The position numbers and the translations under genes are program-made. From positions 3,534,001 through 3,598,000 of the forward strand of contig OX595989.1 of assembly GCA_951394045.1 (NCBI GenBank): 64,000 bases of DNA, read 5' to 3'. The notes under the pieces are model-generated. The model was not told where the DNA came from, made no database searches, and saw only the letters and a program-made list of their open reading frames with translations. Positions 8,692-19,034 of this stretch are shown piece after piece. The stretch comes from Nitzschia sp. DOCU1 (lineage: Eukaryota > Bacillariophyta > Bacillariophyceae > Bacillariales > Bacillariaceae). Every line of letters starts with the position of its first letter. Within the stretch, counting starts at the first letter, position 1.

Positions 8692-10173
8692 ATGTTCAGA
8701 GCATTGGGACATCATAACGAGAGCTCCAGGAGAGGTGAGGCTGGTGAATCAGTTGTCAGGGAAGTGACGAGGCTCTTTGCCAAGCAAAACATTCATGACG
8801 TGCCACCCGAGCGGTTGCAAGCTGTTTCGCCGGAAGATCGAGTTGAGTCGCTGCAAGATGTTCATGGGGTGCTAGATCTTGTGGAAGAGACTCCTGACCT
8901 TGTCAAGGAAAGAATGCGAGAGTTGAAGCTGGCGATGAATCAACCAGACGATACTTCAACCTGGACCAGAAGTCGAGTTGGAGACAACGAGTGGTACGAA
9001 GAGGCCATGCATCAAAATCCCACGTTTGTTGAGGGCCAACTCCTGAAATCGTTACGGGCGGACGGTTTTGATGTCGAGAGAGCACGTTATCGAGTCAGGA
9101 GATACTTTCAAGCCAAACTGGAGTTCTTTGGGGTTGAAACGCTCGGAAGGGATCTAGAACTGCAAGACTTGAATGAAGAAGAGCGACGATTGTTGAATGA
9201 GGGTGGTGTCCAACTACAGAAACGAGACAGCCGAGGGAGGGCCGTCCTCGTGCAATTTTTGAGAGTTTGCTCGCGGTATTCCCTGGAAAGCGTGGTGAGT
9301 ACACCGTTGATTTATTGTTCAATCTCTTTACTACACTTGCCCCCTGACAAGCCAGACTACCGCCTTCGTACCTATTCAGACCAAGCTCCTTTTTTGGGCA
9401 ACGGATATTGTATCTCGTGATGAAGTATCCCAAAAAAGCGGTTTTGTGTTTGTTCACCATGGAATTAACTTAGAGATCGCCGCCAAGTCGGACCTGCCGA
9501 AAATTCAAATCCGTGGCCCTATCATGGTATCCATCATTCCATGTATAACAGTCCGCGTCGCAGCGGTTCATTGTTGTACTAACGATCTAAGTGCACTCGC
9601 AAGATTCTCGCTGGCAGCGGTCGTTCTAGAATCCCGGTATTGTGTCGTTTCCTGACTCATTTTGGAACGGACCTCGAGTGCCGCTACAACCTTATGACTT
9701 TTGGTTTACCAAAAGACGCGTTTCCAATAAACGACGAGGACGATTCAGTTTCTACGAATAGTCATAGAATATGGTTGGATAGGCTTGAACGAGAAGAAAG
9801 ATCAGAGTGCAAGTCAAACAGCAGGCCTTCGCCAATTGAATCAATCACAACGGATCTCCAACCCGGTCCTTTGGACGTCATTATGGGCCGAGGACTTCGC
9901 GGGAGGAAGGCGCCCGGAAATCAACTTTTGAAACGTATTCTGGAATCCTACCAGCCCCAATACGACGCTGCTATACGGTACGCAAAGGGTAAGATTGTGG
10001 AAAAAGTGTACTCGGAGATGAAAGGGAGGGGCTGCCGGTTCTTGGCACCAATCAAGACGGACGAAAAGTTCAAGGGTATTATGAGCAAATGGGTCGAAGT
10101 GAGCGAGGAGGAGGCACTAGACCGTATCAGTCATGGGTTTAGGAATCGGCGATTGACATCAAAGAACAAATAG
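8692..10173 (+). pseudogene. CRAL-TRIO/DUF6824 family copy 1, frameshifted
   Basis: Exon 1 is 8692-9294 and the intron 9295-9379 (GTGAGT...TTCAG, phase 0). Exon 2 starts at 9380 with TKLLFWATDIV. The N-terminus (FAKQNIHDVPPERL, DRVESLQDVHGV) and LLKSLRADGFDVERA form the CRAL-TRIO N-terminal helical part, and exon 2 continues the lipid-binding fold (VRVAAVHCC). At about 9640 the sequence reads CGGTATTGTGTCG where the tandem copy has CGGTATTTGTGCCG: one base is missing, so the frame ends at 9655. The DUF6824 part (GPLDVIMGRGLRGRKAPGN ... WVEVSEEEALDRISHGFRNRR) stays open in the shifted frame to 10173. It is therefore either a young pseudogene or a one-base assembly error. Confidence 0.8.
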
Positions 10174-10659
10174 TATGAGTCGAGTATTGTTCCGGGCTGC
10201 CGACCGCCTCCATGAAAGACTAGAAGGTCTGCACAATCAGAATTTTCTTCGAAATGAACGAGGAAGCGGCACTTTATCGCATGAGACAAGTTTGTTTTTG
10301 AAATCGGCGATTGACTTCAAAGAACATAGTATCGTCCTGGCTTGCCGACCACCGAATCCATCAACGACGAATTCTCAAAATAACCTGGGGTCTTCTTTTG
10401 TTAAGATCCCTGATCCCTGGTCATATACCATCTTTAGAACGGTTCAGGAAATGATGAGTTTCAATATCTTTATCGTTGCCGACGATAGGAGCGAGGAGCA
10501 TTCCGAGCCTCTCACTCGTCGCAGATTGGCCGCCATTGTTATCGATCCACATGATTAAAAAGAGGTAAAGGTCCGGTGGAGGGGACCTCGCCAAAAAGGT
10601 TTCCCCCTTTAGTTCGGATCGGCGGATCAAACGCCGGGCAAAGGACGAGGTTTCGGGTT
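10174..10659 (+). pseudogene. Spacer with a dead 3' fragment of the CRAL-TRIO/DUF6824 family
   Basis: At about 10296-10370 the sequence TCGGCGATTGACTTCAAAGAAC followed by TAGTATCG and CTTGCCGACC repeats the last codons, stop and 3' flank of copies 1 and 2 (about 10146-10215 and 12388-12440). It has no coding context of its own. The open frame over this region (10175-10558) has no recognisable domain. The fragment looks like a residue of an earlier tandem duplication. Confidence 0.6.
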
Positions 10660-10929
10660 CTTCACCAATACCGCAATTCGCCATCTAAATAAGCCCTTCC
10701 GATAGCCCATTAAATCCCGGGCGAATGCGCGACCCTGTATGCGTACCGGATAGCCAATCCACAGGGACGAGGAATGCAGAAAAAAACTTTTCTACCCCAT
10801 TTCCTCTCATCACTACCTTTTGCCGGACAGCGGAACGATGAGATGTCCATTTGTAGAGGAGCTTGTGTTTGTCAATGTCTCATATTGCAACTGGGGCCGA
10901 CATTTCCTTGACGTTGCAAAAGATAGACA
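10660..10929 (+). promoter_or_regulatory. Duplicated promoter block of family copy 2
   Basis: This is a paralogous match to the ~265 bp before copy 1, ending in the same GCAAAAGATAGACAATG start context. It conserves CACAGGGACGAGGAAT and CTTGTGTTTGTCAATGT. No individual factor-binding site can be named. Confidence 0.5.
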
Positions 10930-12413
10930 ATGTTCAGAGGATTGGGGCATCATAATGAGAGCTCCAGGAGACGAGGTGACGTTGGTGAATCAGTCGTCGG
11001 CGAAGTGACGAGGCTCTTTGCCAAGCAAAACATTCATGACGTGCCACCCGAGCGGTTGCAAGCTGTTTCGCCGGAAGATCGAGTTGAGTCGCTGCAAGAT
11101 GTTCATGGGGTGCTAGATCTTGTGGAAGAGACTCCTGACCTTGTTGATGAAAAAATGCATGAGTTGAAGCTGGCGTTGAGTCAACCACAAGGTACTTCAA
11201 CCTGGACCAGAAGTCGAGTTGGAGACGAGGAGGGATACGAAGAGGCCATGCGTCAAAATCCCACGTTTGTCGAGGGCCAGCTGCTGAAATCGTTACGGGC
11301 GGACGGTTTTGATGTCCAGAGAGCACGTTATCGAGTCAGGAGATACTTTCAAACCAAACTGGAGTTCTTTGGGACTGAAACACTCGGGCGGGATCTAGAA
11401 CTGCAAGACTTGAATGAAGAAGAGCGACGGTTGTTGAATGAGGGTGGTGTACAATTCATAAAGAAGCGAGACAGCCGAGGAAGAGCCATCCTAGTGCAAT
11501 TTTCAAGAATTTGCTGGCGGTATCCCCTGGAAAGCGTGGTAAGTACAGCGTTGTTGATTCTAGTTTCCAATCTGTTGACTACCCTTGTACCCTGACATGC
11601 TAGACTACCGTCATTTTACCCCGATAGACCAAGCTTCTATTTTGGGCTACGGACATTGTATCACGTGATGAAGTATCCCAGAAGCGTGGTCTAGTGTTTG
11701 TCCACCATGGGATCAACGTAGGAATACCCAAGTCGGAACTTGCCAAAGTTCAGAACCGTGGTCAGAGGATGGTCGCCATCATTCCGTGCATGACCGTCCG
11801 ATTCGCAGCTGTTCATTGTTGTACTGACGATCCCAGTGGGCTCTCAAGATTTTCGGTTGCGGCGCGATTTCTAGAATCTCGGTATTTGTGCCGTTTCCTG
11901 ACTCACTATGGGACAGACCTCGAGTGCCGCTACAATCTTATGACATTTGGATTGCCCGAAGACGCATTTCCAATCAACGACGACGGGTCGATTTCGACGG
12001 AAAGCCATAGAATCTGGTTGTATCGGCTCGAGGAAGCAGAAAAATCGGGTAGCAAGTCTAGCAGCAGACCTTCGCCGATTGAGCTAATCACCAAGGAGCT
12101 TCAACCGGGTCCTTTGGACATTATTATGGGCCGAGGACTTCGCGGGAAGAAGGCGCCCGGAAACCAACTTTTCAAACGTATTCTGGAATCGTACCAGCCC
12201 CAATACGACGCAGCTATACGGTACGCTAAGGGTAAGATCGTGGAGAAGGTCTACAAGGAGATGAAAGAGATGGGCTGCCGATTCTTGGCGCCAATCAAGG
12301 TGAACGAGAGGTTCGACACTACATACGCATGGGCCGAAGTGAACGAGGAAGCCGCTGTTGACCGTATCAGCCATGGGTTTAGGAATCGTCGATTGACTTC
12401 AAAGACCAAATAG
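10930..12413 (+). CDS. CRAL-TRIO/DUF6824 fusion protein, family copy 2
   Basis: Exons are 10930-11538 and 11628-12413, with an 89-bp GTAAGT...ATAG intron in phase 0; the protein is 464 residues. It is nearly identical to copy 1 but the frame is intact, with LESRYLCRFLTHYGTD across the site broken in copy 1. Conserved blocks in order are FAKQNIHDVPPERL, DRVESLQDVHGV, LLKSLRADGFDVQRA (CRAL-TRIO N), DSRGRAILVQF, KLLFWATDIVSRDE, MTVRFAAVHCC and ECRYNLMTFGLP (lipid-binding fold), then DIIMGRGLRGKKAPGNQ ... GCRFLAPIK ... WAEVNEEAAVDRISHGF (DUF6824). CRAL-TRIO proteins bind and move hydrophobic ligands such as phosphoinositides or tocopherols. DUF6824 has no established function known to me. The combination suggests ligand-responsive regulation, as inference. 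Confidence 0.85.
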
Positions 12414-12857
12414 TACGAACTTCCAACCTTGCCGAACGACTCCATGAAAGAATGGCCGCCCCAGAAATACGAGGCGGACCATGCTGGGCTCTTATGGTGT
12501 TATCCCTGAACCTGGCGATAGGGGCTAGTAAGAGCATTTCTATTGACTAGCGTCCTCTTGTCTCTTAAGGCTATTTGGGGATTATGCACATGATTTCCCC
12601 AGGACGTTTGAACAAGATACGTAATAATAGTACGGTAGGATACGTATGTATGTGCCGTATCTAAAACGCCGGCCACAGACTTTTCTTTTCTTTTGCCCGC
12701 GCATTTTTCTCTCTCTCCCTCTCTATTCGATGACGGGCATTTTCCAGCCCGACCAGCCAAAAGTATCCTTCTTGGAGAGGTTCCGAGTGAATCGAGATTT
12801 AACTTTGCTGCTCCCCTTCATTCATCATCCTTACCTTCAGAAAGATACCAAGCAATT
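12414..12857 (+). promoter_or_regulatory. Upstream region of family copy 3, pyrimidine-rich
   Basis: No gene is seen. A CT-rich tract (about 12678-12726, TTTTCTTTTCTTTTGCCCGC then CTCTCTCTCCCTCTCT) lies about 130-180 bp before the ATG of copy 3 and may be part of its promoter. The first ~40 bp still match the 3' flank of copy 1. Confidence 0.4.
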
Positions 12858-14347
12858 ATGTCAGAGGAAAGGAGTAAGAAGAAGAAGAAGATCGACGAGG
12901 ACGACGATGCTTCAAATAGGAAGCTGAACGAATTAACCAAGTCGTTTGCCAAGCAGAATATTCATAGTGTCCCAGCGGAACGGTTGAGGGCGGTGACGCC
13001 CAAGGATCGAGTTGAATCATTGTATGATGTTCATGGTGTGTTCAAACCGGTGGAAGAGACCCCTGAGTTTGTTGACGATAAACTCAGGCGGCTGAAGTCC
13101 GAGCTCAATATTAGCCAGCGAGGAAATGCTTTCAAATTAAAAGGCTGGAGCTCCCCGTCATTCACCGCATTTGATCAAGCCGTGAATCAAAAACCAGAAT
13201 TCATTGAACGTGAGCTCATAAAATTTCTGCGAGCTGACGCCTTTGATATCGAAAGAGCTAAAACCAGGGTTTTGAAACACTTTGAAACGAAGCTCTTGCT
13301 GTTCGGACCCGATGTCCTTGGGAGGAATTTGCGGCTGAGTGACTTGCACGCACAGGAGCGAGAGACTCTGAATTGTGGAGGGTTTCAGTTGCTTCAAAAG
13401 CGCGACAGTAGAGGAAGAGCCATACTATTTCAATTTAACGCAATTTGTTGGCCACTTCCCATTGAAATGGTGGTGAGTGACCAAGGAGGGCGTCTTAGCA
13501 CTACCAGGGACACTCGTCTCACCATGTATTACTACTCTTCCAACTTGTTTAGCGAAGGCTGCTGTTCTGGTCTGCCTGTATCGCCTCCCGTGATGAAGAA
13601 ACTCAAAAGAGTGGGCTTGTGACGGTTCATTACGGCGTGAATGTTGACGCACCGGTGTACATGTACCCGAAGCTAAAACTTCGAGGGGCTAGACTTGCTG
13701 AACTTTTCCCTACTATGCCCGTCCGCTTCGTGGCAGTTCATGGTTGTAGTAATACGGCCATTTTTATTGACGCATTCTCAATGCTGACACACGTGATAGA
13801 GTCGCGCTACCTTTGCCGGGTTCTGACCCATTGCGGTTCAAACACGGAATGCCGGTACAACCTCATGACATTTGGAATTGGTATTGATGTTTTGCCCATG
13901 GACTATGATGGCAACCCAGACCTCACCTATCACAAGATCTGGCTTAGTCAACTGGCGGCCGAAGAAGAAGGCCAGACTGCTACCCCGCGTTTACAGATAG
14001 AATCCAGCCCTGCCTCCTCCTCCCAGCCTGGCCCCATGGACGTCATATTGGGCCGAGGACTTGCGGGGAAGAACTCTCGTGGGAATCAAATGCTGAAAAA
14101 CCTACTCGAGGAATATCAATCGGAATACGACACCGCACTGAACTTTGTGAAAGCAAACATTCGGGAACAGATCTACGTTAACATGCGAAAGAGAGGATGT
14201 AGGTTTCTTGCGCCGTCCAAAACTGAAACAAATCCCGACGGAAGCCGCGCTTGGGTGGAGCTGGACGAATCAGAAGCACAGGCTCGTATCGGTCATGGTT
14301 TCCGGAACCGCCGCGCGTCGCCGGCAAGGGGAGACAACGCTGTATGA
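12858..14347 (+). CDS. CRAL-TRIO/DUF6824 fusion protein, family copy 3
   Basis: Exons are 12858-13472 and 13553-14347, with an 80-bp intron GTGAGT...TTTAG in phase 0; the protein is 469 residues. The start is the ATG giving MSEERSKKKKK, a Lys-rich and then acidic N-terminus not found in copies 1 and 2. It keeps FAKQNIHSVPAERL, DRVESLYDVHGV, ELIKFLRADAFDIERA and DSRGRAILFQF, then RRLLFWSACIASRDE across the splice, MPVRFVAVHGC, ECRYNLMTFGIG, and the DUF6824 block DVILGRGLAGKNSRGNQ ... GCRFLAPSK ... WVELDESEAQARIGHGF. It is clearly more diverged from copies 1 and 2 than those are from each other, so it represents an older duplication. Confidence 0.84.
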
Positions 14348-14559
14348 CTGGTACTGCCCTTGCATTCCCTTCGTATTCAGTCGTCTGATTGACGATCCCG
14401 GGGTGTGCTCTTGGTAGAAAACGATGGAGCGATAGAACGACCAGCTGCTGGCAGTACTCAAAACATGGCGCAGGTCTTCAGCGAGCCTACTAGCTATAGT
14501 AACTCAGCTGGTCATTTCCGTCGCTCAAACAATGACAAGACTCCAACAAAAATGAGGAG

Positions 14560-14643
14560 GATGGTGGTATTACTTGGACGGAAGTGAGTGACGAAGCGCC
14601 AAAAGACCGCATTGACCTTGGTTTCAAGAATCTACTCGTCTAA
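14560..14643 (+). pseudogene. Dead DUF6824 C-terminal fragment
   Basis: Read in frame, 28 codons give GGITWTEVSDEAPKDRIDLG and then FKNLLV-stop. This aligns with the family ending WVEVSEEEALDRISHGFRNRR. It lies 212 bp after copy 3 and has no upstream exon, so it is a remnant of another copy. Downstream, GCTGCATGAAAGAATGC again echoes the 3' flank of copies 1 and 2. Confidence 0.7.
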
Positions 14644-15631
14644 GAAGAAATAATACATGGTATCTGCCCCCCCCCCCCCCCCCGCTGCATGAAAGAATGC
14701 AAGCAAAGCTTCAAATGTTCTGACTTTCATTGCATGTTAGCTTGAGATACAGCGTGTCGGTTGAGGAGCTATATTGTTGAGGAGGCGACAGCAGCACCGA
14801 CAAACACGAGAGGAGCACACTTTGCTCCTTCCTGAGGTGTTCGTGGAATACGACTTTGCAAGCATTTGGGTGTTTGCTATCTTCGACCAGCTGTGAACTT
14901 TGGAATTATTCCATTGCCAGTAGTGAAAACGAGATAGAATAATCGGAAAGCATCAGGATCGGTTGACTTGAGAACAATGCGACAGTAGTGTGATCTTTGA
15001 CCGTAACATCTATTTGCGGCGATACTTTGTGGATTGTTTTACTGCTAGCTAGGTCGGCGGCCGAACGACAATTGCCACCCTCGAAGAACGTTAGTAACAG
15101 CTTGTCCTCATCCTCAGGACTTTTTAAGTCAACAGCAGATACCGGTAGTTCAATGCTCTACTAGAGAGTAGAGCGACTCATATGTCTCCGTCATACCCAG
15201 GCGATTGTGTGGTGTTGTGGTTGCCGCGCTATGAATAGTCGTAGGCCGCCCTTCTAGTTGACGTTAGAATATTGTTACCTTGCAAGATTGCATATTCTAA
15301 TAAGTCGTTAAGATAAATTTATTTGTCCATTATTTGACATAATCATGAGCGTTGATTTTCTTCTATTCAACGGAGTATCGCCTCGCTACTAGAGAAGCCC
15401 GACGAGATTTGATTGGCCGTTACTTTCTAAATGGTGGGTGGGTCTGCACCTCCTGCGTTCATGCGTGGACAGTGTTTCCATCCTTTCCACGAAAAGCGCA
15501 CCCGTCCACGACCGACTTTCCACATTTATCACCTTGATCGGCCACTTGTTGCTGAAGAAACCTTCCGACTTGCTTCCGCCTATTGACAACTCTTTTCCCT
15601 TCTGATTATCATCATTATTGCTATTACTACC
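14644..15631. other. Intergenic with 17-C homopolymer
   Basis: A run of 17 C (14667-14683) lies just after the dead DUF6824 fragment. The rest shows no domain-bearing frame and no RNA gene that I can recognise. The last ~250 bp presumably hold the promoter of the small Cys protein. Confidence 0.5.
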
Positions 15632-16120
15632 ATGCGCCCTACGAATCATAACTCCCCTCTTTCCCCGATGGCTTCTCCGTTAAGCCCGGCATCGGTGATT
15701 TCGTACAGTTCTTCGTTTTCTTCCACGAAGAAGAAAAAGACCGGGCTCCGATCATTATCATCATCGGGAGGAAAAAAGAAGATGAACAATATACAATGCT
15801 GCGTTTGCCTGGAAACTTTGGATCCTCGTGCCTTTGCTCGTCCCCAGCGTCTAAAGTCAGAAGATTCTACATGCCGATCCTGCGTTTGGAAAGCACTTGG
15901 ACACTGCAGTAGCAGCAAGACGAGAACACTGCTGGATTGCCCATCAGGATTGTTAACAGCTTCCTCATCGTCGTCCATTGCAACATCAACGTCATCCTAT
16001 TCGGAAGATGTTACCAGCAACCGAAATCCACTGGGCGACTATCACAATGAGGATACTTTACTACTAAGGACAACTCCCTGTCAGGATGATGATGCATCGG
16101 TCGACACATTGGAGGCATAA
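15632..16120 (+). CDS. Small Ser-rich protein with a four-Cys putative zinc site
   Basis: This is a 162-residue open frame from ATG to stop. Residues 1-50 are Ser/Pro and then Lys-rich. Residues about 55-85 hold CCVCLETLDPRAFARPQRLK followed by STCRSCV, two CxxC pairs spaced like a small zinc ribbon, with the F-x-R-x-Q pattern seen in many uncharacterised eukaryotic zinc-binding repeats. The C-terminal half is low-complexity and acidic. No function is assigned. It could be a real diatom hypothetical or a chance frame; the paired cysteines favour a gene. Confidence 0.5.
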   Translation: MRPTNHNSPLSPMASPLSPASVISYSSSFSSTKKKKTGLRSLSSSGGKKKMNNIQCCVCLETLDPRAFARPQRLKSEDSTCRSCVWKALGHCSSSKTRTLLDCPSGLLTASSSSSIATSTSSYSEDVTSNRNPLGDYHNEDTLLLRTTPCQDDDASVDTLEA

Positions 16121-16621
16121 GGTCATTTCGATACTGCGCTTACGAACAGCAGCCCATTCGTCATCACTGCCGTGGTGTGGCTGAAATCTTGGGGGACGGA
16201 TTGTCTTCGTCTTCGACGATATACAGGTGTTATCGGTCTGTGGAATGATGATGCGACAAGTTTACGTGCAGGATGATGAGGTGGGAGGACGCAACACTCC
16301 AACAGTGCATTATCGTTTATCGACTCCTATGCCGTAAACAACAACAATGTCGCCGCCCGTGCCTTTAAACGGATCGATCCATCGAGCATTTCAAAACGCC
16401 TTTATGCTCTTTAAAGCTGAGTAGAGTTGCAGCAACGAATAATTAAATTGTTGATACTCTTGAATGCTGCTAGAATATAGTTGCTAGCCTGTAGAGTGCC
16501 CCCAGAAGAGATTCCTTGAGTACTAGAGGACGTTGCGTAGAAAAAGCTAGCGATAGCTGCCAACAGCATATGCTCCTGCAAGACTCCAGCACGACGCCAA
16601 TCGTTGATTCGTCTGTCTTTC
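16121..16621. other. Intergenic, no gene seen
   Basis: This stretch lies between two convergent genes and probably holds both 3' untranslated regions. No recognisable frame, repeat or RNA gene is seen. Confidence 0.5.
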
Positions 16622-17263
16622 TTAGGTTGGTACAAAATCCGGATTGGCCAATTTGATTGCTTCTGGCATGTTTCGGATCCAACAACCCTTGTCTAGTACA
16701 AAATCCTCACATTTGACAACATCGTATTCATACGTGGTAGCTCCTGCCAAATCGTACACTTGCTCTCCGTGTAGAGGAGCACTATCTGTAGCTTTGGCTC
16801 GTGCACGTTCCGTTTCGGCGGCATGTTCTCTCCACATGCGTTTCCTTTCGGCTTCTTGTTCGTCAGTTGTTCGAATCGTTCGAATATTGACATGAATAGT
16901 GGGGGATCCATTTCGTGGCATAAAAGTTGGCTCATTGGTCATGTGCGGTTGTTCATGTTTGGTTTCGACAAAATGATACGCTTTGCAACTTGTGACCCAT
17001 TTGCAATCAATGCAAATACAAGACAGTGCCGTAGCAGTAGTACCAGTAGTACACGCAGACTTGGACTGTCTGGAACGCACCAAGGGCGACAATGAGAACG
17101 TTGTGGGCGATGCCATAGGCATCATTCCTATTCCGCCAAAGGCAACGACAAAGGATGGAAGGACGCTGATCATTATCATCATCAGCCGCAAAAGGCTCAT
17201 CGTCGCTCCTGCCGCCGCTGGTATCCTCATTCCAGACGAAAGAACCATTGATCGAAGAATCAT
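16622..17263 (-). CDS. ycf34: Ycf34 family protein, nuclear-encoded and plastid-targeted
   Basis: The protein has 213 residues from an ATG. A hydrophobic signal peptide (SLLRLMMIMISVLPSFVVAF) ends in V-A-F, like the diatom plastid cleavage motif, and is followed by a Ser/Arg-rich transit region. The mature part begins CICIDCKWVTSCKAYHFVE and continues KHEQPHMTNEP and PTIHVNI. This is the signature of Ycf34, a small cyanobacterial and red-plastid protein in which the N-terminal CxCxxC...C cluster is reported to bind an iron-sulfur centre and influence photosynthetic electron transport. Here the gene is nuclear with added targeting, so endosymbiotic transfer is inferred. A charged helix (EQEAERKRMWREHAAETERA) and an acidic C-terminal extension follow; RGC-like variation was not checked further. 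Confidence 0.85.
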   Translation of the reverse strand: MILRSMVLSSGMRIPAAAGATMSLLRLMMIMISVLPSFVVAFGGIGMMPMASPTTFSLSPLVRSRQSKSACTTGTTATALSCICIDCKWVTSCKAYHFVETKHEQPHMTNEPTFMPRNGSPTIHVNIRTIRTTDEQEAERKRMWREHAAETERARAKATDSAPLHGEQVYDLAGATTYEYDVVKCEDFVLDKGCWIRNMPEAIKLANPDFVPT

Positions 17264-17676
17264 TGCGAATACTCTCCGTGTAGAACGATACTGTGTAATG
17301 TTCTATTGTGTTTGCTCAACACGAACTACTGTCTCTGTTTGGACCGTGGCGGCCAGCGGTTCCGACAGCAACCCGTCATGGTCGTTATCTCACACATTTT
17401 ACGTATCTTTTTGAGCCACGTCATCAGGCAGAATTCCTGCGACGTCCTTCAGTCCCCAAACTGACGTCATCTACCAGTCAGACGGGCCGACCAAAATGAC
17501 CTGAAATATAGGGAGAGCCCGCTGTCGTCCCCGCTTCCGATGCATGGATTTTTGACCATGATCATCACGACGTCAGTCAGCGTATTACACAACGTATCGC
17601 CTGCACTACTCCTACACTTGCAGCGTCTACATTCCTCACTCTCCAAGTGCTAACCACTCGCTGCATTTTCATTCAA
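17264..17676. other. Divergent intergenic region
   Basis: This 413-bp spacer separates the divergent ycf34 and LAMTOR4-like genes and must contain both promoters. It contains several GACGTCA/TGACGT-type words (for example GACGTCAGTCAGC near 17570), which resemble bZIP/CRE sites. That match is only by eye. Confidence 0.4.
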
Positions 17677-17958
17677 ATGTCTTCTAGTGTTGGTGCTCCT
17701 CCTCCCCCGATCTTGTTGGATTTGGATGCGTCGCCCATTTCGGGTCAAATCGGCTGGTCCGTCTTGGATTTAGCCGGACGACTTTTGAAACGCAATGCCA
17801 TGCTGGAACATGATGCCATGATTTTGTTTAGCATGTTGCAAGAAGTACCTCGTCATGAAAACTTCCAACGTCTGACAGTGACATTTCCAGGAGCGAGTCG
17901 CTTTGTGGTAACGCGTGATGAAACGCATGTCTACATGGTACAAACCAGAGCTGCGTAA
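17677..17958 (+). CDS. LAMTOR4-like Ragulator subunit (roadblock fold)
   Basis: This is a 93-residue protein from the ATG giving MSSSVGAPPP. The order QIGWSVLDLAGRLL, an acidic turn (EHDAMILFSMLQEV), FQRLTVTFPG and VTRDETHVYMVQTR follows the small roadblock-like subunit LAMTOR4 (compare its QLGYLVL, FKRLSVVF and VFVVKR segments). Ragulator anchors Rag GTPases and TORC1 on lysosomal or vacuolar membranes. Length matches the family (about 90-100 residues). Similarity is low and judged by pattern, so another roadblock/longin small subunit is possible. Confidence 0.5.
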   Translation: MSSSVGAPPPPILLDLDASPISGQIGWSVLDLAGRLLKRNAMLEHDAMILFSMLQEVPRHENFQRLTVTFPGASRFVVTRDETHVYMVQTRAA

Positions 17959-19034
17959 TCAGAATCAAGAAAGCAGCACATGGCGACTGGCCTGGCTGGT
18001 TGGTTGGTGGGGCGAGGGATATTTTGGACATGAGACAAGTGGCTAGTGTTGTGGAATCAAGAGACAGTACATGATGACAATGATGATGGATCCAGCCTTT
18101 TGGTGGGTTGGAACAAGGTTCCATGACGGGTGCAATTATATGCTATTATTCTCTTTGTATTTGCAGCAAGTGGTGGATCACTGATAATGACCAAATAATG
18201 GGTGACCTTTGTTCTAGAATATGGACCGCATGGTAATGCATGACAGGTGGTTCCTCCGTTTGGCGCAAATCCAAACACGATATTACTTGCCTAAAATAAC
18301 GTTTATTACTCCAAATGTCTTCTTATATCTCTACTAGATTGGTGCTCTAGAGAAGCAACAGCGTTTCTACTACCGACGGGACTAGTATTAGCTCGTAGGG
18401 CAAGAACGGATCGTTCACTAGGGCAGCTGAGCTTGATGTACCAGCGAAGCCTAACCGCGCAACACAAACGACGTACAAGTACTGTAGCTCGATCTAGCCG
18501 CGGCGCAGTCGTAAATGCCACAACGAGCCTATCATACTATGCTAGAGAAACTTGAGTAGCCCTTCAGAAATATCTAAGGATGGTTCGAACGATAGTATGT
18601 CGGGGCAGGAAATCTGAACATCCAGGTCGTGCTAGTAGTAGTTGGAAGACTCGAGCAAAACGAAGCTTGTTGAATCCAAAGGGATCAAGAAACCATTCTG
18701 AAGGATGGAACTCCGGGGGCTTTTCTGCGTATTCAACTTCATTGCTCCAATCTTCGCATAATCTTTGATGAACACGTTCCAGCTCTGGTCGACATTGATC
18801 CAACTTGTTTCACAAAACTTGTGTGCGAGAATCTAGTCTAAGTAGCGTTATCATACCTTGGTGCCCAACAATGGGGGTGGGAACAAGGCTAGGTAGGAGT
18901 CGTTAGTGAAAAGGATGATCCGAAATTCTTGAATTCGTCTTAGTGATTGTCATTCGTGTGGAGAATGTGGCCCAGTCGCGGCGCCATTTACATCCATTCC
19001 TTTTATGCAAAAAGCCACCCAGTCGCATACTCCA
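17959..19034. other. Intergenic, no gene seen
   Basis: These 1.08 kb lie between convergent genes. Several 60-80-codon frames exist (the longest ATG-less one is 18564-18803 on the minus strand) but none shows a family, signal peptide or splice partner. No repeat stands out. Confidence 0.45.

Noticed and set aside
10175..10558. 127-codon frame after family copy 1
   Set aside because: It overlaps a dead 3' fragment of the neighbouring gene family and has no domain of its own.
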